64,000 bases of DNA from Sphingomonas sp. S2-65 (GTDB lineage Bacteria > Pseudomonadota > Alphaproteobacteria > Sphingomonadales > Sphingomonadaceae), in the NCBI RefSeq assembly GCF_021513175.1, contig NZ_CP090953.1, positions 1,049,001 through 1,113,000 of the forward strand, given 5' to 3'. The position numbers and the translations under genes are program-made. Each line of letters opens with the position of its first letter. Position 1 is the first letter of the stretch. Below, one piece after another: positions 17,894 through 26,738 of the stretch. The notes beneath the pieces were generated by a model. It made no database searches. It was given only the letters and a program-made list of their open reading frames with translations, and was not told where the DNA came from.

Positions 17894-18790
17894 TCATACC
17901 GGCTGGGGCCGCTCGCGCTTGATCTCGTCGAGCAGCCATTCGCGAAAGCGCTTGATCTTGTGGACGTTGCGCCGCCCCTCGGGTGCGACGAACCAATAGC
18001 CGAAGCCGCGGGTGGTGACCTGGGCGAACGGGCGCACCAGCCGGCCCTCGGCCAGGTCACGCCGCCAGAAGAAGGGCGTCAGCATCGCAATGCCCTGACC
18101 CGCGATCGCGGCATTGCCCTCCAGCGCCTGCGAATCGAGTCGGACACCGGGTCGCGCCGGCCCCTCGGCGACTTCGACCCCCGCCTCGCGTAGCCAGACC
18201 GGCCACCAGGGATCGTGCGGGCTGATCACCGGCAAATGCGGGATGTCGGCGGGCGTAAACGGTCCGCGGCGCTCCAGGAATTCGGGGCTGACCATTGGCG
18301 TGAAGTCGATGGTCAGCAGCAGGTCGGCCGTGAGCCCCGGCCAATTTCCCCGGCCAGAACGGATCGCACAATCGGCGTCGCCGCCCTCCAGATCGACCAC
18401 GGCATCGCTGGTATTCAGCCGAACCCCCATTTGCGGATGCGCCATCTGAAAGCTGCCCAGCCGCCAGGCGAGCCAGGTGTTGGCGAAGGTGTTCGACGTG
18501 GAGATGACGAGCACCCCCTCCTCCTCTGCCCGCACGCGTGCGAACGCGGCGTTCAGCGTATCGAAGGCATGCGAAACCTGCGGCGCCGCGCGGGCGCCGG
18601 CCTCGGTGAGCACCATCTTGCGGCCCTCGCGACGAAACAGGGGCACGCCCAGCCGCTCCTCCAGCAGCTTGACCTGATAGCTGACCGCCGCCTGCGTCAT
18701 GCCGAGTTCGTCGGCCGCCCGCGTGAAATTGCCGTGCCGCGCCGCAGCCTCGAAGACTCGGACGGCAGCCAGAGGCGGGATACGGCGCAT
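17894..18790 (-). CDS. LysR-family transcriptional regulator (GcvA-like)
   Basis: 298 residues. The N-terminal helix-turn-helix is LAAVRVFEAAARHGNFTRAA followed by DELGMTQAAVSYQVKLLEER (residues ~7-46). A LysR substrate-binding domain follows (GVLVISTSNTFANTWLAWRL near 92). The opening RRIPPLAAVRVFEAAARHGN resembles the GcvA/AmpR subgroup, in which regulators often sit divergent to their target. Here the divergent neighbour is the 50-residue protein gene at 18894, but no operator was identified. The effector is unknown. Confidence 0.88.
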   Translation of the reverse strand: MRRIPPLAAVRVFEAAARHGNFTRAADELGMTQAAVSYQVKLLEERLGVPLFRREGRKMVLTEAGARAAPQVSHAFDTLNAAFARVRAEEEGVLVISTSNTFANTWLAWRLGSFQMAHPQMGVRLNTSDAVVDLEGGDADCAIRSGRGNWPGLTADLLLTIDFTPMVSPEFLERRGPFTPADIPHLPVISPHDPWWPVWLREAGVEVAEGPARPGVRLDSQALEGNAAIAGQGIAMLTPFFWRRDLAEGRLVRPFAQVTTRGFGYWFVAPEGRRNVHKIKRFREWLLDEIKRERPQPV

Positions 18791-18893
18791 GCCTGAAGGA
18801 TAAGCCCTGCTTGTTTCTAGACGCCAGCGATTTGTTGGAAGCTGCGGCGGCCAAATGCCAGATCAAGACTCGGGGCAACAAAGGAGCTTCATC

Positions 18894-19046
18894 ATGCACG
18901 GAGACTTTGAAAGCCAAGCCTGGGCCGAAAACCGCCACCACCTCGTTCGCTCGCTCACCAACTTCTTCGACAAGCTGGCCTATGCCTTCAAACGCTTGCA
19001 GGCGATCGAATATGATGCGCCGTGGGAGCGCGTACGGGAGGATTGA
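18894..19046 (+). CDS. Conserved-looking 50-residue protein of unknown function
   Basis: The start at 18894 is decided by a very strong ribosome site, AAAGGAG, seven bases upstream; in-frame starts further upstream lack one. The 50-residue product is soluble, mixed-charge and rich in aromatic residues (MHGDFESQAWAENRHHLV at the start, IEYDAPWERVRED at the end). The middle (LTNFFDKLAYAFKRLQ) forms an amphipathic helix. It sits ~210 bp before purC on the same strand and is divergent from the LysR gene. No family is known to me. A strong Shine-Dalgarno and clean frame argue for a real gene. Confidence 0.7.
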   Translation: MHGDFESQAWAENRHHLVRSLTNFFDKLAYAFKRLQAIEYDAPWERVRED

Positions 19047-19258
19047 GCATCCTCTGCCGGCAGTGCTGCGGTGGAACAGCGGGTTGCGTTCTCCAGGGTG
19101 GAGCCGCGCCCGCGACGAGACACGCCAGTCCGCAGGTGCCGCAAGCGTGATTGCACGGCCGTGACGGTTCCAGTATAGGCCCGGCCTTCCAACAGCCCCG
19201 GCTGCCGCGCGGTCCCTCCGCGCCGCCGGGGTCACGCTTTTCAGAGGTAAGAGCCGCC

Positions 19259-20038
19259 ATGGCACGCCGCCGGCAAATCTACGAGGGCAAGGCCAAGATC
19301 CTGTACGAGGGTCCCGAGCCGGGCACGCTGATCCAGTATTTCAAGGACGACGCGACCGCCTTCAACGCCCAGAAAAAGGGCACGATCAACGGCAAGGGCG
19401 TACTCAACAACCGCATCTCCGAGCATGTGTTCACGCTGCTCGCCGGGATCGGCATCCCCACGCATTTCATCCGCCGCCTCAACATGCGCGAGCAGCTGAT
19501 CCGCCAGGTCGAGATCGTGCCGATCGAAGTGGTGGTGCGCAACGTCGTCGCCGGCTCGCTCGCCAAGCGGCTGGGCATCGAGGAAGGCACTGCGCTGCCG
19601 CGCACGATCGTCGAATATTATTTCAAGGACGACGCGCTCGGCGACCCGATGGTCACCGACGAGCATATCCTCGCCTTTGGCTGGGCCAGCCAGGAAGAGC
19701 TGCACGACATGGCCGACATGGCCATCCGCGTGAACGACTTCCTGTCGGGCCTGTTCGCCGGGGTCGGCATCCGCCTGGTCGACTTCAAGCTGGAGTTCGG
19801 GCGGATCTGGGACAATGATTTCGGGCGCATCATCCTGGCCGACGAAATCAGCCCCGATGGTTGCCGCCTGTGGGATGTCCAGTCCGGCGAGAAGCTGGAC
19901 AAGGACCGCTTCCGCCGCGATCTGGGCGGCGAGGTCGAAGCCTATCAGGAAGTGGCACGCCGGCTGGGTCTGTTCCCGGAGGGTCCCGATTCCGCGGTCC
20001 TCGACCTGGAAAGCCACCGCAAGCTTCGCGGCAAGTAA
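19259..20038 (+). CDS. purC: Phosphoribosylaminoimidazole-succinocarboxamide synthase
   Basis: 259 residues from the ATG at 19259, with AGAGG about ten bases upstream. PurC joins aspartate to CAIR in purine synthesis, using ATP. The signatures are clear: [12 protein letters not shown] near 7-18, [15 protein letters not shown] near 45-59, [19 protein letters not shown] near 90-108 and the [17 protein letters not shown] block near 190-206 (the SAICAR synthetase signature). It starts a purC-purS-purQ cluster; purL would be expected next but is absent. Confidence 0.96.
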   Translation: MARRRQIYEGKAKILYEGPEPGTLIQYFKDDATAFNAQKKGTINGKGVLNNRISEHVFTLLAGIGIPTHFIRRLNMREQLIRQVEIVPIEVVVRNVVAGSLAKRLGIEEGTALPRTIVEYYFKDDALGDPMVTDEHILAFGWASQEELHDMADMAIRVNDFLSGLFAGVGIRLVDFKLEFGRIWDNDFGRIILADEISPDGCRLWDVQSGEKLDKDRFRRDLGGEVEAYQEVARRLGLFPEGPDSAVLDLESHRKLRGK

Positions 20039-20099
20039 GCCGCCGCCGAGCCGCTATTTGGGTTGCGGGAAAGGGTCCGCGGCGGCATAGGGCTCGGCC

Positions 20100-20330
20100 A
20101 TGAAACTGCGCATCTTCGTCACGCTCAAGAACGGCGTGCTCGACCCCCAGGGCAAGGCCATCCAGCACGCCCTTTCCGGCCTCGGCTTCGACGGGGTGGA
20201 CGATGTCCGCGCCGGCAAGCTGTTCGAGCTGGACGTGGCCGACACGACGAGCGACGCGGCGGTCGACGAGATGTGCCGCAAGCTGCTCGCCAACACGGTT
20301 ATCGAGAATTACCGGATCGAGCGGCTGTGA
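20100..20330 (+). CDS. purS: Phosphoribosylformylglycinamidine synthase subunit PurS
   Basis: 76 residues. PurS bridges PurQ and PurL in the three-subunit FGAM synthase found in alphaproteobacteria, Bacillus and archaea. [20 protein letters not shown] and the KLFELDVAD strand near 37-45 match the family, as does the IENYRIERL tail. Its stop overlaps the GTG of purQ (GTGA), which fits production of subunits in fixed ratio. The three-subunit form predicts a separate purL elsewhere. Confidence 0.94.
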   Translation: MKLRIFVTLKNGVLDPQGKAIQHALSGLGFDGVDDVRAGKLFELDVADTTSDAAVDEMCRKLLANTVIENYRIERL

Positions 20331-20992
20331 AGTCCGCGGTCATCGTCTTTCCGGGCTCCAATTGCGACCGCGACATCGCCACCGCGCTGCAGGATGTCAC
20401 CGGAACCAAGCCGCAGATGGTGTGGCACGGTGACAGCGACTTGCCCGCGGATGTCGACCTGATCGCGGTCCCGGGCGGCTTCTCCTATGGCGACTATCTG
20501 CGCTGCGGCGCGATCGCCGCGCGGTCGCCGGTGGTGCGTTCGGTGATCGAAGCCGCCGAAAAGGGCGTGCCGGTGATCGGCGTGTGCAACGGCTTCCAGA
20601 TCCTGACGGAAACCGGGCTGCTCCCCGGAGCGCTGATGCGCAATGCCAGGCTCGACTTCGTCTGCCGCGATGTCGCGCTGACCGTGGACAACACGCAGTC
20701 GATCTTCACCTCCGGCTATCGCTCGGGCGAGTCGATCACCGTTCCGGTCGCGCATCATGACGGCAACTACTTCGCCGACGCGGACACGCTCGACCGGCTG
20801 GAGGGTGAAGGCCGGGTGGCGTTCCGATATGGCGAGAACGTCAACGGCTCGGCCCGCAACATCGCCGGGCTGCTCAACAAGAGCGGCAACGTGCTCGGCA
20901 TGATGCCGCACCCGGAGCGCCGCACCGAAGCCGCGCATGGCGGAACCGACGGCCGCCGACTGTTCGAGGGGCTGCTGCACGCCGTCGCCTGA
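20327..20992 (+). CDS. purQ: Phosphoribosylformylglycinamidine synthase subunit PurQ (glutaminase)
   Basis: 221 residues from a GTG overlapping the purS stop. PurQ is a class I glutamine amidotransferase that supplies ammonia to PurL. The nucleophile is C87 in [11 protein letters not shown]; the His-Glu pair is in MMPHPERR near the C-terminus. FPGSNCDRD near 8-16 and [17 protein letters not shown] near 48-64 are family hallmarks. Its upstream open frame is antisense noise over purS. No purL follows; the next gene is convergent. Confidence 0.96.
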   Translation: MKSAVIVFPGSNCDRDIATALQDVTGTKPQMVWHGDSDLPADVDLIAVPGGFSYGDYLRCGAIAARSPVVRSVIEAAEKGVPVIGVCNGFQILTETGLLPGALMRNARLDFVCRDVALTVDNTQSIFTSGYRSGESITVPVAHHDGNYFADADTLDRLEGEGRVAFRYGENVNGSARNIAGLLNKSGNVLGMMPHPERRTEAAHGGTDGRRLFEGLLHAVA

Positions 20993-21091
20993 GCCGGCGC
21001 GATCGGCCTGCACGGCTCGGCCCGGCACAGCTACCCGCGACGTGCTCTTGCTTGCCGGTCGGCGAGCAGAACCCGCGCATTAATACCCGGA

Positions 21092-21838
21092 TCAGATGCG
21101 GGCCGCGAACGGCGTGAACTGGGTTCCGCGGTCATAGACGTCGACGCCTTCACGCCGTTTCAGGAAGCCGATCACTGCGTAGGTGACGGGCGTCAGCACG
21201 ACCTCCCACGCAACTTTCAGCGCCCACTGCGTCAACAACACCGTCAACACCAATTGGCTGGTCCACCCCGCCGCGCCGAGGAACGCCAACGGGTAGAAGA
21301 TCAGGCTGTCGATCCCCTCTCCCACCACCGTCGAGCCGATCGTGCGCGCCCACAACATGCGGCCGTTGGTCAACAGCTTCATGCGCGCGAGCACGTACGA
21401 GTTGACGAACTCGCCGGCCCAGAAGGCGCAGACCGAGGCAAGAACGATGCGCGGCACCTGCCCGAAGATGGTCTGGTACGCGGCCTGGTTCTGCCAGTCG
21501 GGTGCTGGCGGAAGCGCCACGACCACCCATGACATGAAGGCCATGAACAAGACCGCCGCCGTGCCCGCCCAGATCACCCGCCGGGCGCGGGCATAGCCAT
21601 ATACCTCGGTCAGCACGTCGCCGATGACATAGGAGACCGGGAAGAACAGGATGCCGGCGCCGAACGGCCAATAGCCGATGCCCGGCAACCACAGCAGCGC
21701 GACTTTGCCGGCGCCCAGCACGTTGGACAGCAGGAGGATCGCGACGAAGGCCGCCATCACGAAGTCGTAGTAGCGGAACTGGCGACTGGCGAGGTCGCGT
21801 GCCGCGATCGGGGCCAGCTGCGCTGCCTGCTGGGTCAT
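21092..21838 (-). CDS. Queuosine precursor transporter (YhhQ/DUF165 family)
   Basis: 248 residues from the ATG at 21838; a TTG at 21868 would add ten residues and seems less likely. Six membrane segments are visible, starting near FVMAAFVAILLLSNVLGAGK. VSYVIGDVLTEVYGYARARR is the family's signature loop, and AFWAGEFVNSYVLARMK near the middle is also typical. The family imports the pre-queuosine bases used to modify tRNA wobble positions. The only tRNA gene in the window, tRNA-Arg, lies just upstream but is not a queuosine tRNA, so the neighbourhood is probably chance. Confidence 0.87.
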   Translation of the reverse strand: MTQQAAQLAPIAARDLASRQFRYYDFVMAAFVAILLLSNVLGAGKVALLWLPGIGYWPFGAGILFFPVSYVIGDVLTEVYGYARARRVIWAGTAAVLFMAFMSWVVVALPPAPDWQNQAAYQTIFGQVPRIVLASVCAFWAGEFVNSYVLARMKLLTNGRMLWARTIGSTVVGEGIDSLIFYPLAFLGAAGWTSQLVLTVLLTQWALKVAWEVVLTPVTYAVIGFLKRREGVDVYDRGTQFTPFAARI

Positions 21839-21896
21839 GCCATCGGTATGATACTGGTTCCGCCGCAACGCAATCCGCGCTAGTGCACCGCTGCGC

Positions 21897-21973
21897 GCGC
21901 CCGTAGCTCAGTTGGATAGAGCACGAGCCTTCTAAGCTTGGGGCCGCTGGTTCGAATCCAGCCGGGCGCGCCA
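21897..21973 (+). tRNA. tRNA-Arg (anticodon UCU)
   Basis: A complete cloverleaf can be folded by hand. Acceptor GCGCCCG (21897-21903) pairs with CGGGCGC (21963-21969). The D arm is GCTC / GAGC. The anticodon stem is CGAGC / GCTTG with loop CTTCTAA, which gives anticodon TCT. The variable loop is GGGCC. The T arm is GCTGG / CCAGC with loop TTCGAAT. The discriminator is G and the CCA end is encoded (21971-21973). It reads AGA codons, which are rare in this GC-rich genome. No intron or attached integrase was seen. Confidence 0.97.
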
Positions 21974-22001
21974 GCAGTCAGCGGGTCTGAAGCCGGGTGC
22001 C

Positions 22002-22020
22002 AGCGGGGATTGCCCCCGCT
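22002..22020 (+). terminator. Possible stem-loop after tRNA-Arg
   Basis: AGCGGGG (22002-22008) pairs with CCCCGCT (22014-22020) around a 5-base loop, 28 bp after the tRNA. There is no T-run. It may help end the tRNA transcript. Confidence 0.35.
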
Positions 22021-22052
22021 TCAGGCGACCGCTTCTTTGCGGGGCACGCAGC

Positions 22053-22289
22053 CTATTTCTTGTCTCTGCGATTGCCGCGCCAGTATAGCAGCCCTGCGAC
22101 CACTGCGGCCGAACCCACGCCGACGGCTGCCCCGATGCCGAGCTGGCGGGACGAGGACGCCCGGCGGCGCCTTGCCTCGGCCGCTTCACGCGCGGCAGTG
22201 ACTGCTTCGCCTTCGCTATGCTCATGGGGCGATTCTTGGAGGGGGTACGGCGACTGGTTTCCAGTCGGAACAGGAGGTTGCTTGCTCAT
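22053..22289 (-). CDS. Small single-span membrane protein, function unknown
   Basis: 78 residues from an ATG with AGGAAG about eight bases upstream. The first ~45 residues are polar and charged (MSKQPPVPTGNQSPYPLQ, then EAVTAAREAAEARRRRASSS). One membrane helix follows (LGIGAAVGVGSAAVVAGLLY), then a basic tail WRGNRRDKK. The N-terminus is probably cytoplasmic. It lies just downstream of the L,D-transpeptidase on the same strand (34 bp gap), so it may be cotranscribed and act at the envelope. No family recognised. Confidence 0.65.
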   Translation of the reverse strand: MSKQPPVPTGNQSPYPLQESPHEHSEGEAVTAAREAAEARRRRASSSRQLGIGAAVGVGSAAVVAGLLYWRGNRRDKK

Positions 22290-22322
22290 GACGCTTCCTA
22301 ACGAACCTGGGTATCAGTGGTT

Positions 22323-23003
22323 TCAATCGTTCTGGGCACCGACGACCCAGGATGCCGGCTGGCTGGATGCCGGAGGGTCCCCCGAGAGCGTCAGCACGTC
22401 ATAGGCGCTGCCGCCAAGACCGCCGGTTTGCGCGGTAAGCACCGGGATCGGCGCGTACAGACCGGGGTCGCCGAACGTGTCCTCGACCACACTGACGGTG
22501 CCGCCCATCGCCGTCAGTTCGAACAACTGCCGTGCGAAGGCAGTGGGAAGGCGGATGCAGCCATGCGAAGCCGGCCTGCCCGGAAGATCTCCCGCGTGCA
22601 GCGCGATGCCGTCCCAGGTCAGCCGCTGCATGAACGGCATGGGCGCATCGCTGTAGAGATTGGAGCGGTGAAACGCCTTCTTCTCCAGGATCGTGAATTC
22701 GCCGGCGGGCGTCTCATGCCCGGGCTTGCCTGTCGACACCGTGGTGACGCCGACTAGCTTGTCGCCGCGAAACACATAGGCACGCTGCTCCGCCAAGCTG
22801 ACGACCATCGCGACGGCAGGCGCGCCATTGCCGGTCGCCGATATCGGCTCGAGCGTCTCGAACCATCGAAATTGCCCGGGCCTCAGCTTCAACGCTGTCG
22901 GCTCGGCTGCCTGATCCGGTACGCCGTTCGCGCTTGCGGGTGCGGTTGTCGCGATCGGGGCAATGGCCAGCATTGCGGCAGCGAACATGCGCGATGTGAG
23001 CAC
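22323..23003 (-). CDS. Secreted L,D-transpeptidase (YkuD domain)
   Basis: 226 residues. The GTG at 23003 is chosen because of a near-perfect ribosome site (AAGGAGGT, five bases upstream). A signal peptide is present (MFAAAMLAIAPIATTAPASA). The YkuD domain spans about residues 65-180; the catalytic motif is HAGDLPGRPASHGCIRLP, with the nucleophile cysteine in SHGCIR. Such enzymes crosslink peptidoglycan through 3-3 bonds or attach proteins to it. Divergent from another L,D-transpeptidase-type gene at 23260 with a palindrome between them. Confidence 0.92.
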   Translation of the reverse strand: MLTSRMFAAAMLAIAPIATTAPASANGVPDQAAEPTALKLRPGQFRWFETLEPISATGNGAPAVAMVVSLAEQRAYVFRGDKLVGVTTVSTGKPGHETPAGEFTILEKKAFHRSNLYSDAPMPFMQRLTWDGIALHAGDLPGRPASHGCIRLPTAFARQLFELTAMGGTVSVVEDTFGDPGLYAPIPVLTAQTGGLGGSAYDVLTLSGDPPASSQPASWVVGAQND

Positions 23004-23102
23004 TCGAACCTCCTTGAACTTGGCCGGCGGCGCCCGCCCGGCAGCCCCACAACACAGTTAATCCGGATTAGGGTCCATGCCGAGTCGTTGTGATCGATCG
23101 AT

Positions 23103-23124
23103 CCAAGTGGCGGGAACCACTTGG
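23103..23124. promoter_or_regulatory. 8-bp inverted repeat between divergent transpeptidase genes
   Basis: CCAAGTGG (23103-23110) and CCACTTGG (23117-23124) form a perfect dyad with a 6-base spacer. It sits about 100 bp upstream of the minus-strand gene and 135 bp upstream of the plus-strand gene. It could be a regulator-binding site. No regulator is known. Confidence 0.35.
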
Positions 23125-23259
23125 CAATTTGGACGTGCAAGAACGGCGAACCGAGGCCGCGACGCGCCGAATCGCTGTGCAGAGCGCCCCTGCGATGCCC
23201 ATCTTTAAGATCTGCTCTGGTATAGAGCGGATGGGTTAGCAGAAGCGGGCAACGACATA

Positions 23260-23961
23260 GTGACAGAGATATTCGACACGGTGCAGTCGCGCCGCACGCT
23301 TATCCGCTCGGCGCTTGCCGCTGCGGGGGGCCTGGCGGTTTCCTCCTGTGTCGCACCTGCGGCGAAGATGGCGGCCGCGCCGCGCCCCATCCCCGTTCCT
23401 GTCCGTCCGGTACCCGTCGAGGTGGCCAAGCTCGGCCCGAAGGCACCGGCCAATATCCGCCCTGAACTGTTCAAGCGCGCCATCGCGGCGCTCGACCAGC
23501 ATGCCGGCCGGATCCCGACGCACGACCGCATCGCCATCGCCGATTTCTCGCAGCCATCGTACCGCCCCCGGCTGCATCTGGTCCATCTCGGCACCGGCGA
23601 GTGCGAAAGCTTCCTGGTCGCGCACGGCATCGGCTCGGATCCCAGTCACACGGGCCTTCTCCAGCGTTTTTCGAACGAGCCCAATTCGGAAGCGAGCTGC
23701 GAAGGCGCGTTCCTGACGGCGGACTATTATGTCGGCAAGCACGGCGACTCGCAGCGGCTGCTGGGCCTCGATGCCACCAACAACAATGCGTATGAGCGTG
23801 CCATCGTCGTCCATTCGGCCTGGTATTCCAACGCGGACATGATCGCGCAGCACGGCAAGCTGGGCCGCAGCCAGGGCTGCTTCGCCGTCGGCGAACGCGA
23901 ATTGGCCAAGGTGTTCGAGCGCCTGGGGCCTGGCCGGATGATCTACTCCGCTAAGGTGTAA
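23260..23961 (+). CDS. Secreted murein L,D-transpeptidase catalytic-domain protein (YkuD_2 type)
   Basis: 233 residues, GTG start. The N-terminus contains a twin-arginine-like, lipobox-like export signal: RRTLIRSALAAAGGLAVSSC, with the cysteine at about residue 31 suggesting a lipoprotein. The catalytic part has VVHSAWYSNADMIAQHGKLG then RSQGCFAVGE, the His and Cys of the YkuD_2 family. NLGTGE-type spacing and the GDSQRLLGLD stretch fit. It probably acts on peptidoglycan or its recycling in the envelope. Weak ribosome site; the start is therefore less sure than the family. Confidence 0.87.
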   Translation: MTEIFDTVQSRRTLIRSALAAAGGLAVSSCVAPAAKMAAAPRPIPVPVRPVPVEVAKLGPKAPANIRPELFKRAIAALDQHAGRIPTHDRIAIADFSQPSYRPRLHLVHLGTGECESFLVAHGIGSDPSHTGLLQRFSNEPNSEASCEGAFLTADYYVGKHGDSQRLLGLDATNNNAYERAIVVHSAWYSNADMIAQHGKLGRSQGCFAVGERELAKVFERLGPGRMIYSAKV

Positions 23962-24119
23962 CCTTCGTCAGCCGTGCGCCATCGGCACATCGCTACGCTT
24001 GCGCGGCCAGATTAGCCCAGCAATTCAGCCCTTTATCGCGTTCTTCGCTGCTTCGCCCCGGATCAAAGCGCCACGCGCGGGGTTGGCAGCGTACCGAAAC
24101 CGGTACTAGGGATTCTCAC

Positions 24120-24626
24120 ATGACCGAGACGCTGTCGCCCCTGCTTCCTGCCGAAGTCGAAGAGGGCGCCCGCAAGTTGCTCGAGCGCGCTTGCGAACAG
24201 CACCTCACCCTCGCCACGGCCGAGAGCTGCACCGGCGGTTTGCTCGCGTCGCTCCTGACCGATGTGGAGGGTGCGAGCCATGCGTTCGAACGCGGCTTCG
24301 TCGTCTACACCAACGATGCCAAGTCCGAACTACTCGGCATCCCGCTCGACCTGATCGAACGCGAGAATGCCGTGAGCGAGCCGGTTGCCCGCGCCATGGC
24401 GGAAGGCGCGCTCGAGGCGAGCCGCGCCGACATCGCGCTCTCCGTCACTGGCTTCGCAGGTCCTGGCGCCCCAGGCGACGAGCCGGGACTCGTGCACTTC
24501 GGGTGCGCCCGCAAGGGCGGGGCGACGGCGCATTGCGAGATGCACTTTGGCGACATCGGCCGCGGCCCGGTTCGGATCGAGTGCCTGCGGATTGCCCTGA
24601 AGATGCTTGGAGAGGCACTGGCATGA
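24120..24626 (+). CDS. pncC: Nicotinamide-nucleotide amidohydrolase (CinA C-terminal family)
   Basis: 168 residues, the stand-alone CinA C-terminal domain. It deamidates NMN to NaMN in the pyridine nucleotide cycle. LATAESCTGGLLASLLTDV near 31-49 holds the catalytic Ser/Thr region; GFVVYTNDAKSELLGI near 60-75, ENAVSEPVARAMAEGA near 83-98 and SVTGFAGPGAPGD near 107-119 are all family hallmarks. The ATGA overlap with nadE makes a coupled pair: PncC feeds NaMN towards NaAD, and NadE amidates NaAD to NAD. Confidence 0.93.
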   Translation: MTETLSPLLPAEVEEGARKLLERACEQHLTLATAESCTGGLLASLLTDVEGASHAFERGFVVYTNDAKSELLGIPLDLIERENAVSEPVARAMAEGALEASRADIALSVTGFAGPGAPGDEPGLVHFGCARKGGATAHCEMHFGDIGRGPVRIECLRIALKMLGEALA

Positions 24627-26686
24627 ACGAGACACACCCCTTCTACGCGCTTCACCACCAGGGGATGATCCGCGTCGGCGTGTGTACTCCAGCGGTGCGC
24701 GTCGCCGATCCGTTAGCAAACGCGCGCTCGGCAATCGCTCTGGCGCAGGAGGGGGACGCCCAGGGCGCGGATCTGCTCGTCTATCCCGAGCTCAACATCA
24801 CCAGCTACGCGATCGACGACCTGCACCTCCAGGACGCCATCCTCGACGCCAGCGAAGCAGGCATTGCCGAACTGCTCGAGGCGAGCCGGACGCTGAAGCC
24901 GGTGTTGCTCGTCGGTGCCGCGTTGCGCCGCAACGGCCGCCTGTACAATTGCGCGCTCGCCATCGCCCGCGGCCGCATCCTGGGCGTGGTGCCCAAGCAG
25001 TTTCTTCCGAACTACCGTGAATATTATGAGAAGCGCTGGTTCGCGTCTGGACAGGGACTGACCGATCTCGAAATCGAAGTCGCCGGGCAGGTGGTTCCGT
25101 TCGGCACCAACCTGATCTTCGCGGCGTCCGACGTGGACGACTTCATCTTCCACGTGGAGATTTGCGAGGATTATTGGGCCCCGACGCCACCCTCGACCGA
25201 AGGCGCCCTCGCCGGCGCACTGGTGCTGTGCAACCTGTCGGCATCCAACATCGTGATCGGCAAGGGACGCGAGCGCGAACTTCTTTGCGGCTCGCAATCG
25301 GCGCGTACGCTGTCCGCCTATGTCTATTCCGCGTCGGGCCCTGGCGAGAGCACCACCGACCTGGCCTGGGACGGGCAAGGCATCATCTATGAGGTCGGCG
25401 AACAACTCGCCGCCTCGGAGCGGTTCGAGATCACGACCGGCCTGGTCTGCGCCGATATCGACCTTGAGCGGCTGCGCCACGACCGCATGCGCAATGGCAC
25501 TTTCAACGACAGCGCCCGCGCGCTCGGCCATCCGGAAACCCGCTTCCGGCGTATCAAGTTCGATCACGCCCCGGATCTGAGCGACCGGGGGCTGATGCGC
25601 GAGATGCGCCGTTTTCCCTTCGTGCCCAACACCCCCGCGCGGCTGGAGGAGGACTGCTACGAAGCGTTCAACATCCAGGTCGAAGGTCTGCGCAAGCGGC
25701 TGGAAGCGACAGGGTCGAAGCATCTCGTGATCGGCGTTTCGGGCGGTCTCGACTCGACACACGCGCTGATCGTCGCGTGCAAGGCGATGGATCGGCTGGG
25801 CCGCCCGCGCTCGGACATATTGGGCTTCACCATGCCCGGGTTCGCGACCGGAGACTCGACCAAGGCCAACGCCTGGGCGCTGATGCGCGCGCTGGGCGTC
25901 ACGGGCGAAGAGATCGACATTCGCCCGGCCGCACGCCAGATGCTCCAGGACATGGGGCATCCCTTCGCGGGAGGAGAGCCGGTCTATGACGTCACCTTCG
26001 AGAATGTGCAGGCGGGCCTGCGCACCGACTATCTCTTCCGCCTCGCCAACCAGCGCGAGGGCTTCGTGGTCGGCACCGGCGACCTGTCCGAGCTTGCGCT
26101 GGGCTGGTGCACCTACGGCGTAGGCGATCAGATGAGCCACTACACCGTCAATTCGGGCGTGCCCAAGACGCTGATCCAGTATCTGATCCACTGGACGGTC
26201 AACAGCGGGCAGTTCTCAGGGGAGGCGGCCACCACGCTGCTGTCGATCCTCGACACCGAGATCTCTCCCGAACTGGTGCCTGCCGACGCGGAGGGTAACA
26301 TGCAGAGCACGCAGGATCGCATCGGTCCGTACGAGCTGCACGACTTCTTCCTGCACTATGTCGTGCGCCACGGATTGCGCCCGTCGAAGATCGCCTTCCT
26401 GGCCTGGCATGCCTGGCGCGACCGCGATGCCGGCAGGTGGCCGGTCAACTTTCCGGAAGCGGCGCGCAACGCCTATGACCTGGAGACCATCACCAAGTGG
26501 CTCGAGACCTTCCTGTTTCGGTTCTTCCAAATCAGCCAGTTCAAGCGGTCGGCATTGCCCAATGGGCCGAAGGTCTCCCCGGGCGGCGCGCTCAGCCCGC
26601 GCGGAGATTGGCGCGCGCCGTCGGACAGCGTCGCCACCGCCTGGATCGAAGAACTCCGCCGCAACGTGCCGGTGACGAGGAACTGA
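24623..26686 (+). CDS. nadE: Glutamine-dependent NAD+ synthetase
   Basis: 687 residues from the ATG overlapping the pncC stop; the frame is open upstream only as a shadow. It has two domains. The nitrilase-type glutaminase (residues ~15-300) has catalytic triad E56 (VYPEL), K125 (VPKQF) and C181 (VEICEDYW). The NAD synthetase ATP-pyrophosphatase domain (~335-650) has the P-loop SGGLDST in VIGVSGGLDSTHAL and VVGTGDLSELALGW. The length and layout match the long Mycobacterium-type NadE. It amidates nicotinate adenine dinucleotide with glutamine-derived ammonia. Confidence 0.95.
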   Translation: MNETHPFYALHHQGMIRVGVCTPAVRVADPLANARSAIALAQEGDAQGADLLVYPELNITSYAIDDLHLQDAILDASEAGIAELLEASRTLKPVLLVGAALRRNGRLYNCALAIARGRILGVVPKQFLPNYREYYEKRWFASGQGLTDLEIEVAGQVVPFGTNLIFAASDVDDFIFHVEICEDYWAPTPPSTEGALAGALVLCNLSASNIVIGKGRERELLCGSQSARTLSAYVYSASGPGESTTDLAWDGQGIIYEVGEQLAASERFEITTGLVCADIDLERLRHDRMRNGTFNDSARALGHPETRFRRIKFDHAPDLSDRGLMREMRRFPFVPNTPARLEEDCYEAFNIQVEGLRKRLEATGSKHLVIGVSGGLDSTHALIVACKAMDRLGRPRSDILGFTMPGFATGDSTKANAWALMRALGVTGEEIDIRPAARQMLQDMGHPFAGGEPVYDVTFENVQAGLRTDYLFRLANQREGFVVGTGDLSELALGWCTYGVGDQMSHYTVNSGVPKTLIQYLIHWTVNSGQFSGEAATTLLSILDTEISPELVPADAEGNMQSTQDRIGPYELHDFFLHYVVRHGLRPSKIAFLAWHAWRDRDAGRWPVNFPEAARNAYDLETITKWLETFLFRFFQISQFKRSALPNGPKVSPGGALSPRGDWRAPSDSVATAWIEELRRNVPVTRN

Positions 26687-26738
26687 TCGCGTCCGGGCCA
26701 TGGCTTCTGGCTGAGGGCTGACCTCCGCCAGGCTGCGC

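Noticed and set aside
21897..21973. tRNA-Arg as an integration site for a mobile element
   Set aside because: No integrase, no repeat of the tRNA 3' end nearby and no change in gene style on either side.
23114..23140. Possible EcfG-type stress promoter (GGAAC, 16 bases, CGTG) upstream of the YkuD_2 gene
   Set aside because: The -10 half departs from the expected CGTT and the -35 half lies inside a palindrome; too weak to claim.
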